The notes under the pieces: model-generated
What the model saw: the letters and a program-made list of their open reading frames with translations, nothing else
Told to the model about the DNA's origin: nothing
Databases searched by the model: none
Program-made: the position numbers and the translations under genes
Shown: one piece after another, positions 25,901 to 33,918 of the stretch
Numbering within the stretch: position 1 is the first letter of the stretch
How the letters are laid out: each line of letters opens with the position of its first letter
Origin: SHLQ01 sp964451305
GTDB lineage: Bacteria > Actinomycetota > Acidimicrobiia > Acidimicrobiales > SHLQ01
Assembly: GCA_964451305.1 (NCBI GenBank)
Contig: CAYVHV010000017.1
Span: 1 to 64,000 of the forward strand
Length of the DNA: 64,000 bases
Reading direction: 5' to 3'

Positions 25901-27508
25901 TTACGAACGAAGGATCGTTCGGACAAAGGCATCCAACGCACCGAGTGATGCACTCGTTGCATCCCGCTCACCGTTGATGATGATCGAGAACACGGCGTCG
26001 CGTCCGCTATCTGTTGTTGCGTAGCCAGAGAGCGCCCGACCACCGAAGATCGTCCCGGTCTTGGCCTGCACCCGACCAGCGTCGCCCCCAAATCGTCGAC
26101 CGAGCGTGCCCGATACTCCGCCGATAGGAAGCTGCGATTCGAAGACGTCTGCGGTGTCGCTATCCCGGATCGCCCGAAGGATCTCTTGGAACTCGCGGGC
26201 CGACCGGAAATTCGACCGGCTCAGGCCCGATCCGTCGTCCATAACACCTGCGAGCGGTACACAGAGTTCGGCGAGTTCTCGTTCGATCTGAGCAATGCCG
26301 TCTTCGAGCGTTCCTTGGCCTTCGACCAACCCGAGCTGCAACGTCATCATGTCCGCGATTTGGTTATCGCTGAAGAGCATCATGTCGCGAACGAGCGTTC
26401 CGACAGGGGCCGACGCCGATGTCCCAACGATGGTCCCAGGTCGTGCGGAGCCAACCTCGACCGTCCCGATTGCAATGCCGGCATTGCGAAGCGCTCCAGC
26501 GAACCATTCACCGTTCAGCAACGCAGGCGATTCGAGGAACTCATCGGAGGTGTTCCAGCGATTGTCGTCGAGCATCAGCCCCGACAGCGGACCGACAAAG
26601 TTCCGGATTTGCCAGCTCTGCCAACCGGGTGCAGCCGATGGTTGCGGGAAATCCGAAACGTCGATGATCAACCGTTCCGCAGACGTCACGCCAGCTGCCG
26701 CCACCTGTGCGACGAGTTCGTTCGCTCGCCCGGTGGTGAACGTTGGATCGCCTGCAGCACGCAGCACGAGATCGGCTCCGAGGAGTTCGACGGTCGTGTC
26801 GAGCGTGCTCGACGGATCGATCAATTCGTTCGCAGCATGGGCGACGAGGATCTTCTCATTGGACGCTGGCACGAGCGGGAGATCAGGATCGCGGGTCACG
26901 ACCTCCCCCCAGCCATCGATCCACACGGAGACACCAACATCGAGGTCGGCGAAATCTGGATGACGGACCGCGGCCTCAAGCGCATCGACAACCCAGGTGG
27001 GAGCGTCGGTGAGACCACTGTGGCTGGGGGCAACACAGCCGTCTTGAAGCGTTCCCGCCTCACCGATGACGCCACCGACGATGCGATCGCCGAGATCGTT
27101 GGTCAACGCGACCGCTGCATCGACCTCGTCGCTCGCGTCTTCCAGATCTTCCTCGAACGCGTCGATTCGATCCGTAGCTTCACTACTGGTCGCTGTTTCT
27201 GCTGCATCGGCACTGGTAGTGCCCGTGTCGTCCGCGCCAGAGGTTTGTGGGGCGTCGGTGGAGAGCGTCGGGGTGCGATCGACTTCGGTCGGCTCACCGT
27301 TACCTTCATCGGCGTACGATGAGCCATTGGATGCGTCACCGGCACCATCGTCACCGGCAACATCGGCGAAACTCCCGGCATCCTCGCGAGTCGCCGAGCT
27401 CGAGAGAACCGCAGTTGCATTCGCATCGACCGGCGGCGCTGACGAGCACGCTGCGGCAATAAGCGCGAAGGCAAGCAGTAATACCACGCTGCGCATCAAT
27501 TTAAACAT
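25901..27508 (-). CDS. dacB: D-alanyl-D-alanine carboxypeptidase/endopeptidase (PBP4 type), lipoprotein
   Basis: About 535 residues. A lipoprotein signal (lipobox IAAAC, Cys near 21) is followed by an unusually long acidic Ser/Thr/Asp-rich linker (about 22-158), a coiled Glu/Asp stretch, and the S13 peptidase domain. Active-site motifs, numbered from the ATG at 27508, are SNEK (about 216-219), SDN (about 380-382) and KTG (about 483-485). It trims or cuts peptidoglycan stem peptides outside the membrane. The ATG at 27508 is preferred over a GTG two codons earlier because TAAAGT lies eight bases upstream of it. The long linker would place the enzyme deep in the wall. Confidence 0.9.
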   Translation of the reverse strand: MFKLMRSVVLLLAFALIAAACSSAPPVDANATAVLSSSATREDAGSFADVAGDDGAGDASNGSSYADEGNGEPTEVDRTPTLSTDAPQTSGADDTGTTSADAAETATSSEATDRIDAFEEDLEDASDEVDAAVALTNDLGDRIVGGVIGEAGTLQDGCVAPSHSGLTDAPTWVVDALEAAVRHPDFADLDVGVSVWIDGWGEVVTRDPDLPLVPASNEKILVAHAANELIDPSSTLDTTVELLGADLVLRAAGDPTFTTGRANELVAQVAAAGVTSAERLIIDVSDFPQPSAAPGWQSWQIRNFVGPLSGLMLDDNRWNTSDEFLESPALLNGEWFAGALRNAGIAIGTVEVGSARPGTIVGTSASAPVGTLVRDMMLFSDNQIADMMTLQLGLVEGQGTLEDGIAQIERELAELCVPLAGVMDDGSGLSRSNFRSAREFQEILRAIRDSDTADVFESQLPIGGVSGTLGRRFGGDAGRVQAKTGTIFGGRALSGYATTDSGRDAVFSIIINGERDATSASLGALDAFVRTILRS

Positions 27509-27600
27509 ACGCACTCACTTTACGCGAGCCGCCGAGGTAGAGGTGAACCGGGGCACGGCAAAGGTACGTGCCCTTATTCTCACTGCCATCTCTCACCTTC

Positions 27601-27606
27601 TACACT
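27601..27606 (+). promoter_or_regulatory. -10 box of the osmC-type gene (TACACT), leaderless
   Basis: TACACT, six bases, ATG at 27613. Confidence 0.55.
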
Positions 27607-27612
27607 CTCGCC

Positions 27613-28044
27613 ATGACAAGCATTACCGCTGACCTCACCTCTGGAGCCCTCGTAGAGATACGCAATGGCCGGCACGTCTGGTACGCAGACGAACCGGTGG
27701 AACTCAATGGGACAGACAAGGGGCCGAACCCGTACGAGATGTTACTTGGCTCCCTCGCTGCGTGTACGTCCATAACCCTGTCCTATTACGCCCAGCGCAA
27801 AGGGTGGCCACTCGAGTCGGTATCGGTGAAATACGACTATGAACGCGTGCACGCAGATGACTGCGAAGAGTGCGACGTAGAAGAGACCGGATGGCTCGAC
27901 GGTGTCCGAAGCACGATCTTCATCGAGGGCACCTTCGACGATGAGCAACGCCAGCGACTGACCGAAGTCGCACAGCGATGCCCGGTCCACAAAACGCTGG
28001 CCAACGGCATCACGTTTATCGACGAGCAGATAACCGCCGGGTAG
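27613..28044 (+). CDS. OsmC/YhfA-family protein
   Basis: A 143-residue protein of the OsmC/Ohr fold. The two reactive Cys positions are present: LAACTSITL (about residue 50) and RCPVHKTL (about 125). The family reduces organic hydroperoxides with dithiols; the subgroup with the CPVHKTL ending is often of unknown substrate. An extra CEEC pair near residue 92 could bind metal or form a disulfide. The start at 27613 follows a -10 box by six bases. Back to back with the next minus-strand gene (stops adjacent). Confidence 0.88.
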   Translation: MTSITADLTSGALVEIRNGRHVWYADEPVELNGTDKGPNPYEMLLGSLAACTSITLSYYAQRKGWPLESVSVKYDYERVHADDCEECDVEETGWLDGVRSTIFIEGTFDDEQRQRLTEVAQRCPVHKTLANGITFIDEQITAG

Positions 28045-29037
28045 TTACGCAGCCGCGCCCATCAGGCGTGAGCTCACATACTGCTGAATTTGCGGCCAGG
28101 TGGCGTCTTGGAAGTAATTCATCGGGAACCGAGAGAAGCGGTCACCCATCATTGGGATGAGCGACCCTGCGTGATCCCAGTTACCCATCAAATAGTGGAG
28201 GGTGAACCAGGCGCTCAACGCCATTGCTCCCTCTGGTGTGGAGGCGTCGAACGACACATCGGCATACGACTTGTGCGCCGCCTCCCCAATGATCTCCGAC
28301 TTTCCGATCATCGCCGGCAACTGACGGATGTTGTCATGGCGAACGTTCGGCTTGATGTGGCTCTCGATGAGCGCTACCGCAACCAGCGCATGGTTCGGCG
28401 ACCCAGGTTTCGCAGTTTTGTTGATCCACTCGGCGTGTTCCCACATCTCCTCGTGAGATCCTGCCCATTTGCTTGAAATCAGCTGCTGGAAGGACATGTG
28501 GCCCGAGAGCAACTCGCCGCGCTCGATATGGCGCACGTAACGATCGTCCATCTCGAGGCGGTTGACGTGAAGTCCTCGTCCACTCGTAAGCAGCTGCTGC
28601 CACGGGATTGAGCTCTCCGGCATGAGTTCGGCAGCTGCATGAAGATCATTCTCGGCACGTTCGAGAAACCGATGAAACTCGTCGATGACTTCGGCACTCA
28701 CCTCATCGCTTCGCGCGCCGGAGCGAACATTCCACGCGGTCACGATGCTCGTGGCACCCCGAAGCAGCTGCGCTACGCCAGTCCCGGTGCCGAGGGCAAC
28801 CCACGGGTCATAAGACGACGGGTCGCCCGCCATATCGCTCGCGACCGAGACCATGTGCGCCTGATCGACGAGCGAGCCTCGTGCGAACGTGGCTTCTGCG
28901 TCTTCCCAGCGCTCGTCCAGGATGTCTTGGGAGAATCGGATCGCTTCAGCGTGACCGAGCGTCTTCGACGCATCGGGAATGCTTCGCTGACTCACTTCTT
29001 CGTGGTTTACCCGCCCACTTCGCTTGAGAAAGCCCAT
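28045..29037 (-). CDS. Hypothetical helical protein
   Basis: A 330-residue cytosolic protein, mostly predicted helix, with alternating short helices that suggest a TPR-like solenoid (for example ALVAVALIESHIK, GAMALSAWFTLHYLMGNWDHAG). No signal peptide, no catalytic motif. Several Trp/His-rich segments (EEMWEHAEWINK). I do not recognise the family. ATG with GGAAGGG ribosome site. Downstream of the 29136-29579 gene on the same strand, about 100 bases apart. Confidence 0.65.
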   Translation of the reverse strand: MGFLKRSGRVNHEEVSQRSIPDASKTLGHAEAIRFSQDILDERWEDAEATFARGSLVDQAHMVSVASDMAGDPSSYDPWVALGTGTGVAQLLRGATSIVTAWNVRSGARSDEVSAEVIDEFHRFLERAENDLHAAAELMPESSIPWQQLLTSGRGLHVNRLEMDDRYVRHIERGELLSGHMSFQQLISSKWAGSHEEMWEHAEWINKTAKPGSPNHALVAVALIESHIKPNVRHDNIRQLPAMIGKSEIIGEAAHKSYADVSFDASTPEGAMALSAWFTLHYLMGNWDHAGSLIPMMGDRFSRFPMNYFQDATWPQIQQYVSSRLMGAAA

Positions 29038-29135
29038 TCGACCCTTCCTGAATCTCCAGATGCGTACGCATCCGCTCTCCAGAATGGCTATCGGCTCATT
29101 CTTCCGATCCTTTTAGAGGCTTTTGACCACTTTTC

Positions 29136-29579
29136 TCACGCAGAGCGCTGAGAGTTCGCAACCACAGGCCTCGCGCTCCCTTGAATTGCGATAATCAGGT
29201 CGAGCGCCAACGCCCCAGCGGCCTGTGCATCGCCGGCCAATGCCGCATCGGTTACCGCTTTACGTTGGGCGGCTAGGTCGATGACGTCATCGAGGACCTG
29301 TTCGGCCACCACATCGAATTCGAACCACTTCTTCAGACCAGGCTCGCTCTTGGGGACACCACGAGGAACCCAAAGATCGATCGAGCCGGTGAAATCAGCG
29401 ACCGTCAGCGCGTCTCCATCGACACAGCGCAGGCCCTTGACGACCTTGGCGAACAACGTTCCAACAACCGGACCATCTTTTCGAGCCTCATTGAAGGCAA
29501 GAACGGTCATCGAGGTATTGCAACGCGGACCTGCGTCGGGCTCCGTTGCTTCGTGTGAAAGGTCACCGTCGTGGCTCAT
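29136..29579 (-). CDS. Hypothetical protein
   Basis: About 147 residues, unrecognised. It has a mixed beta N-terminal half (TVLAFNEARKDGPVVGTLFAKVV, LTVADFTGSIDLWVPRG) and a helical, Ala-rich C-terminal half (about 85-147). Cytosolic. The ATG at 29579 is chosen because TACTGT lies seven bases upstream (leaderless). A GTG at 29603 would add eight residues across that promoter. Confidence 0.55.
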   Translation of the reverse strand: MSHDGDLSHEATEPDAGPRCNTSMTVLAFNEARKDGPVVGTLFAKVVKGLRCVDGDALTVADFTGSIDLWVPRGVPKSEPGLKKWFEFDVVAEQVLDDVIDLAAQRKAVTDAALAGDAQAAGALALDLIIAIQGSARPVVANSQRSA

Positions 29580-29660
29580 CCCTCCGACAGTACGAGACCC
29601 CACTCCCCTACTTCATGGGGATTTTGACGCATTCGCGATACATCCGACGAACGAACTCCG

Positions 29661-30509
29661 TCAGTTGAACTCGTTCGGGTGGGGTCCAAGTCGCTGATTT
29701 CGATCGAGGCCGTCGATCTTGGCCATATCGCGCTCGGAGAGCTCGAAATCAAAGATGTCGAAGTTCTCGATGATTCGCTCGGGCGTCGTCGACTTCGGAA
29801 TCGCGATATCACCCCGTTGGAGGTGCCAGCGGAGCGCCACCTGCGTCGGGGTCTTGTCCAACGGCGCACTGATCGACCACAAGGTCTGATCATCGAGGAG
29901 GCGGCCACGAGCGATCGGCGACCACGCTTGAGTAACGATGCCACGCTCGGCATTTGCAACCCTGATGTCATTTTGTGCGAAGTATGGATGCACTTCGATC
30001 TGGTTCACCGCAGGAACTACACCGCTCTCTTCGGCCAAGCGGTCGAGGTGTTCAGGCTGGAAGTTTGAGACGCCGATCGACCGACACTGGCCTGAAGCCG
30101 CAATCTCTTCCAGCGCCTTCCAGGCTTCGACGTAAGTTCCGGCAGCCGGTGTCGGCCAGTGGATCAGGTAGAGATCGAGGTAGGCCACATCGAGATCGGA
30201 GAAGGTCTGTTCGAACGCCGCGAGGGCAGCGTCGTAGGACTGTGCGTCGTTCCACAGCTTGCTCGTCACAAAAATGTCGCTGCGCGATATTCCCGACTCA
30301 CGAACCGCAGCGCCGACCCCACGTTCGTTTCCGTACATCCGGGCGGTATCGATCAACCGATACCCGGTGTCGAGGGCACGCAACACCGTGTCTTTCGCTA
30401 TCTCGTCGTCGACCTTAAAGGTGCCGAACCCAACGGTTGAGATCGGTGACCCGTCGTTGAGCGTAAGTTGTGGTGCGTCCTGAGCTCCCGGTCTTGCTTC
30501 ATTTGCCAC
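29661..30509 (-). CDS. Aldo/keto reductase
   Basis: A 282-residue NADPH-dependent reductase of the AKR superfamily (AKR5-like, 2,5-diketo-D-gluconate reductase group). The catalytic tetrad is visible: Asp and Tyr in DTARMYGNE (about 56-64), Lys in VTSKLW (about 84) and His in YLIHWP (about 117). The cofactor loop near the C terminus has IPKSTTPERIIEN. It reduces small aldehydes or ketones in the cytosol; physiological substrate unknown. GTG start with AGGAG about ten bases upstream. Confidence 0.93.
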   Translation of the reverse strand: MANEARPGAQDAPQLTLNDGSPISTVGFGTFKVDDEIAKDTVLRALDTGYRLIDTARMYGNERGVGAAVRESGISRSDIFVTSKLWNDAQSYDAALAAFEQTFSDLDVAYLDLYLIHWPTPAAGTYVEAWKALEEIAASGQCRSIGVSNFQPEHLDRLAEESGVVPAVNQIEVHPYFAQNDIRVANAERGIVTQAWSPIARGRLLDDQTLWSISAPLDKTPTQVALRWHLQRGDIAIPKSTTPERIIENFDIFDFELSERDMAKIDGLDRNQRLGPHPNEFN

Positions 30510-30611
30510 GTCGAATAACTCCTATACAGCTCGGAGGTCTTCTCGATTCAACCATCGGAACAATTGGTAAGGATATGTCAGACCGCGCCCATCTTGTGCG
30601 ACACTGGTCAC

Positions 30612-31016
30612 ATGTTGAGTAAGGACTCCCCTAAAGTCAGTTGGAAGCGCACCCGCACGTGCGGTATCGCTTCATCGTTTCTTCTCCTCGCGGCGGCGTG
30701 TGGCGGCTCAGGCGATGCAACGGTTGCCGATGCCGGAGCGGACAGCACCGTCGCGGCAGGTGAGGCACCCGTCTTTGACGGATGCGGAACAACCGGTGAC
30801 ATCGTCAACTATCAGTGGCAGATCATCGAGACACCCGAGGGCAATGCCGAGGATGCCGGCAAACTGCTTCGCGAGACGATGAACGACTGCTCCTTCACGC
30901 TCGAGAACGTGATGGAGGTCGACGAAGTCGGCGTATGGACGATCGAGCTTTCGGTCGAAGACGCCGACGGTACGATCGTGACCGACACGGTCGACGTCAC
31001 CGTCACCGACAGCTAG
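30612..31016 (+). CDS. Lipoprotein with PKD/Ig-like domain
   Basis: A 134-residue exported lipoprotein: signal with lipobox LLAAAC (Cys about 29), a short Gly/Ala linker, then a single beta-sandwich-like domain (about 55-134) with VNYQWQIIETPEGN and VWTIELSVEDADGTIV, the pattern of PKD or cadherin-like repeats. Two Cys (CGTT and NDCSF) could form a disulfide. Function unknown, probably adhesive or a binding scaffold. The start at 30612 lies six bases behind GACACT; the frame extends to 30564 without a signal sequence. Confidence 0.7.
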   Translation: MLSKDSPKVSWKRTRTCGIASSFLLLAAACGGSGDATVADAGADSTVAAGEAPVFDGCGTTGDIVNYQWQIIETPEGNAEDAGKLLRETMNDCSFTLENVMEVDEVGVWTIELSVEDADGTIVTDTVDVTVTDS

Positions 31017-31024
31017 TCGACCCG

Positions 31025-31987
31025 CTACGGGATAATCCCGTTGCACACCTCGCCGGCCAAGGCGATCATCTCCGGGTCGTGAGCGAGCGAGCACAGATTC
31101 ATCGTGATGCCGTCGAGTCCGGCGTCGATCATCTCTTGTACTTGTTCGCCAAAACCATCGGGATCTCCAATCGTCATCATTGGAGCCATATATTCGGCTG
31201 CCTCTGGGCCCCAACCATGCAGCGCCGAGTACGCATCGATCGACGCGACGGCGGCCTCATGTGTTGGAGCCACGACACCCATGACGAGTTTGGTGACGGT
31301 GATCTCGGATCGGTCGCGCCCCAAGCGTTCGCAATGTGCGTCTAGCGCATCGAGCTTCCGAGCGATCTCGCTCGTCGCACAGACGAGGTTGGACTCGTCG
31401 CCATATTGGGCGACCATCCGGAGCGTCTTCTTCTCTCCAGACCCGCCGATCATGATCGGCACCGTCGACAGCGGCGCGGGCGAGTTGATCGCCTCGGTCA
31501 CGCGATAGTGCTCTCCGGCAAAGGTTGGCCGTTCGTCTTTGAGCATCGGAAGAATGATCTGGAGCGCTTCTTCGAGCTTCTCGAAGCGTTCGGTGAAGGT
31601 GTCGAATGTAATCCCGTACGCGTCGTGCTCGAGCTCGAACCAGCCAGCGCCGATGCCGAGCGTTGCTCGCCCTGCCGACACGACGTCGAGCGCGGTAACG
31701 GTCTTGGCGAGAACCGCAGGGTTGCGATACGTGTTCCCAGTCACCAGGGCGGAGAGCCCGATCTTGGACGTGTGTTGGGCTAAGGCGGCGAGGGTCGTAT
31801 AGCACTCGAGCATGAAGTCGTCGGGATCACCAATGCCGGGCAGTTGGTAGAAGTGGTCCATCAGCAAAAGCCGGTCGAAGCCTGCTACTTCAGCAGCTTG
31901 TGCCTGTTCGACCAGCTTTCCAAAGAGACCAGCGGCGTCCACCTCTGGGTAGGTGTAGTTCGGGATCTGGTAGCCAAGACGTGTCAT
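31025..31987 (-). CDS. LLM-class F420-dependent oxidoreductase
   Basis: A 320-residue luciferase-like TIM-barrel enzyme. Visible blocks are GFDRLLLMDHFYQLPG (about 35-50), SALVTGNTYRNPAVLAKTV (about 90-108), and GRATLGIGAGWFELEH (about 115-130). The C terminus follows the mycobacterial-type F420 subgroup. Probable role: hydride transfer with reduced F420 on an unknown substrate. The ATG at 31987 is six bases behind TACGCT; the frame continues to 32227 but only as antisense of the next gene. The neighbour upstream is a GNAT gene on the same strand. Confidence 0.88.
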   Translation of the reverse strand: MTRLGYQIPNYTYPEVDAAGLFGKLVEQAQAAEVAGFDRLLLMDHFYQLPGIGDPDDFMLECYTTLAALAQHTSKIGLSALVTGNTYRNPAVLAKTVTALDVVSAGRATLGIGAGWFELEHDAYGITFDTFTERFEKLEEALQIILPMLKDERPTFAGEHYRVTEAINSPAPLSTVPIMIGGSGEKKTLRMVAQYGDESNLVCATSEIARKLDALDAHCERLGRDRSEITVTKLVMGVVAPTHEAAVASIDAYSALHGWGPEAAEYMAPMMTIGDPDGFGEQVQEMIDAGLDGITMNLCSLAHDPEMIALAGEVCNGIIP

Positions 31988-31993
31988 GGCGTG

Positions 31994-31999
31994 AGCGTA
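31994..31999 (-). promoter_or_regulatory. -10 box of the second LLM gene (TACGCT), leaderless
   Basis: TACGCT on the minus strand, six bases, ATG at 31987. Confidence 0.55.
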
Positions 32000-32001
32000 G
32001 T

Positions 32002-32520
32002 TCAGCGCGCGTTGAGAGGCTTCTCGAACCAGTGTTTCGCGAACGGGTTGTCGTTGTACCGATCGATCGGCGAATACCCCGCTGTCCCGTACATGCGAAT
32101 CGCTTCGGCCAACACGCTGTGGGTGTCCAAACGAACCGTGTCGTACCCGAGTCGAACACCGTGCGTCTCGAGCGTCGACAACAAGCGACGGCCAAGCCCA
32201 ATGCCGCGCCAGTCCGGGTGAACCCACATGCGTTTGATCTCGCCACAGCGGCCATCGAGATGATGCACTCCTCCACAGGCGATCGCCGTAGCACCGAGCT
32301 CCGGGCCAGAACGGGCGATCAGGAACACGCCGTGGGGCTCATCGAAGGAGCCCGCATCGGCGACCAATGTGTCGCCAGGATCGAATCCTTCAGGGAAGCG
32401 CTCACTCAGCTCATCGAAGTATGCGGTCATCGAAGCATGAGCGTCTGCGCTCCGGGCATCGACGACCTCGAATGAAACCGACGCCGCTCGCCGTCGCTGT
32501 TCGTCTTCGATGGTCGACAT
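32002..32520 (-). CDS. GNAT-family N-acetyltransferase
   Basis: A 172-residue acetyltransferase with the GNAT motif A (EIKRMWVHPDWRGIGLGRRLL, of which RGIGLG binds acetyl-CoA) at about 93-113, and the later HSVLAEAIRMYGTAGY helix typical of the family. Substrate unknown. A TAGTGT box seven bases upstream of the ATG suggests a leaderless start. Followed by the LLM gene 14 bases downstream. Confidence 0.88.
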   Translation of the reverse strand: MSTIEDEQRRRAASVSFEVVDARSADAHASMTAYFDELSERFPEGFDPGDTLVADAGSFDEPHGVFLIARSGPELGATAIACGGVHHLDGRCGEIKRMWVHPDWRGIGLGRRLLSTLETHGVRLGYDTVRLDTHSVLAEAIRMYGTAGYSPIDRYNDNPFAKHWFEKPLNAR

Positions 32521-32580
32521 GGCTCTGACACTAGCGGCCGTCTCGTTCCACGGTCCCCCTCAGCCGGTCGAGGGCGACGC

Positions 32581-32586
32581 TAGATT
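32581..32586 (+). promoter_or_regulatory. -10 box of the metallophosphatase gene (TAGATT), leaderless
   Basis: TAGATT, six bases, ATG at 32593. Confidence 0.6.
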
Positions 32587-32592
32587 GAGCGC

Positions 32593-33918
32593 ATGGACAT
32601 CAAGACCTACGCGATGGGATTTATGTCCCGCTGGCAATCTGCAGTACTTGCCGCCGTCCGCGGCGATGACCAGGACGATGCATTGCTCGCCTCGCAGCAC
32701 CCGCTCATGGAAGCGAGCTGCGATGCCTGCCAAGTGCTCGAAGACTCCGTGGCTGCGGGGCGGAACCCGCTCGACTTTGCCGCCGATGTCTCGACCGGCG
32801 ACCTCATCTCGGAGTGCGCTCGCCTCTACCTCAGCCTCGCGGTGGCCAAGACCACGCTCAATGAGGAGCGAGCACGGGAACTCGAAGCAGAAATCTCGTT
32901 CTCTGCCTGCGATCCGTTGTGGGCCAAAGCACTTCTGCACTTCGATGATGACGACACCGTCGTGCCGTACCGCCACTACGAGGACCTCAACGACTTTATT
33001 GTTCCCCTCGAACCAGCCGTTCGCGAGAGCGACCGGGTCAAAATCGCCTTCGTTGCGGATTGGGCGACAGGAACAGAAATTGCCAAGAACGTGATGCGTT
33101 GCATCGGCGATCAACGCCCCGACATCGTGATCCACCTCGGCGATGTCTACTACTCGGGCACAAAGGCCGAGATGCAAGATCACTTCTTGTCGATCGTTCG
33201 CGAGTACCTCCCGACAGAAACGAAGGTCTTCAACCTCGCTGGCAACCACGACCTGTACGCAGGCGGCGAAGGGTATTACTGGCTCATCGACGAACTCGGT
33301 CAGCCGGCGAGCTACTTCTGCCTCCGCAACGAGCACTGGCAGATCCTGGCCATCGGCGCACCTCCCGAGATTGGGAACCCGATGTCGGCTCAAGCAGCCG
33401 CGCCCGACATCGACCCCAAGGAAGCCGAGTGGCATCGCCACAAGATCAACACCGCCGATGGTCGCAAGACGATCATGACGTCGCACTATCAACTGTTCAC
33501 CGCGTCGGGCAACATTGCACGCAACGCCGACAACCAGCCGCTCGCCGTGAACCCGGTCTTCATGGACTCCTTCGGCGATGATCTCGCGAACATCGATATG
33601 TGGCTCTGGGGCCACGAACACAACCTCGCGGCGTTCGAGCCATATCTCGGTCTCGAACGTGGCCGCTGCATTGGTTCTGGTTCGATACCTGTAGCCCTCC
33701 TCTGGGAGCCGTACACGACGCTCGAGAACCTTGCGTTACCCGATGAGGTCAACACCCCGCCGGTGATGAGCCCCGATTGTCGTCTCGACCACGACGGCGA
33801 TATGTACCACCACGCATTCTGCGTCCTCGATATCGACGGTGCAGACGGAGTCATGACCTACTTCCAAGTCCCCGGCGTCGATGGTGACGCCGAACCAATC
33901 CACACGGAGCAGATCTAA
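32593..33918 (+). CDS. Calcineurin-like metallophosphoesterase
   Basis: A 441-residue enzyme with all five metal motifs of the family: VADWATG (about 153-159), HLGDVYYSG (about 181), LAGNHD (about 215), TSHYQ (about 296), and WGHEHNL (about 338). The first motif has DW rather than DxH, as in purple-acid-phosphatase-like members. The N-terminal 130 residues are a helical extension of unknown role. No signal peptide, so likely cytosolic. Its stop overlaps the start of the disulfide oxidoreductase gene (TAATG), so the two are translationally coupled. Confidence 0.88.
   Translation: MDIKTYAMGFMSRWQSAVLAAVRGDDQDDALLASQHPLMEASCDACQVLEDSVAAGRNPLDFAADVSTGDLISECARLYLSLAVAKTTLNEERARELEAEISFSACDPLWAKALLHFDDDDTVVPYRHYEDLNDFIVPLEPAVRESDRVKIAFVADWATGTEIAKNVMRCIGDQRPDIVIHLGDVYYSGTKAEMQDHFLSIVREYLPTETKVFNLAGNHDLYAGGEGYYWLIDELGQPASYFCLRNEHWQILAIGAPPEIGNPMSAQAAAPDIDPKEAEWHRHKINTADGRKTIMTSHYQLFTASGNIARNADNQPLAVNPVFMDSFGDDLANIDMWLWGHEHNLAAFEPYLGLERGRCIGSGSIPVALLWEPYTTLENLALPDEVNTPPVMSPDCRLDHDGDMYHHAFCVLDIDGADGVMTYFQVPGVDGDAEPIHTEQI

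Noticed and set aside
26186..27322. 378-codon plus-strand frame opposite the dacB-type gene
   Set aside because: Arg-rich antisense translation; the peptidase motifs are on the minus strand.
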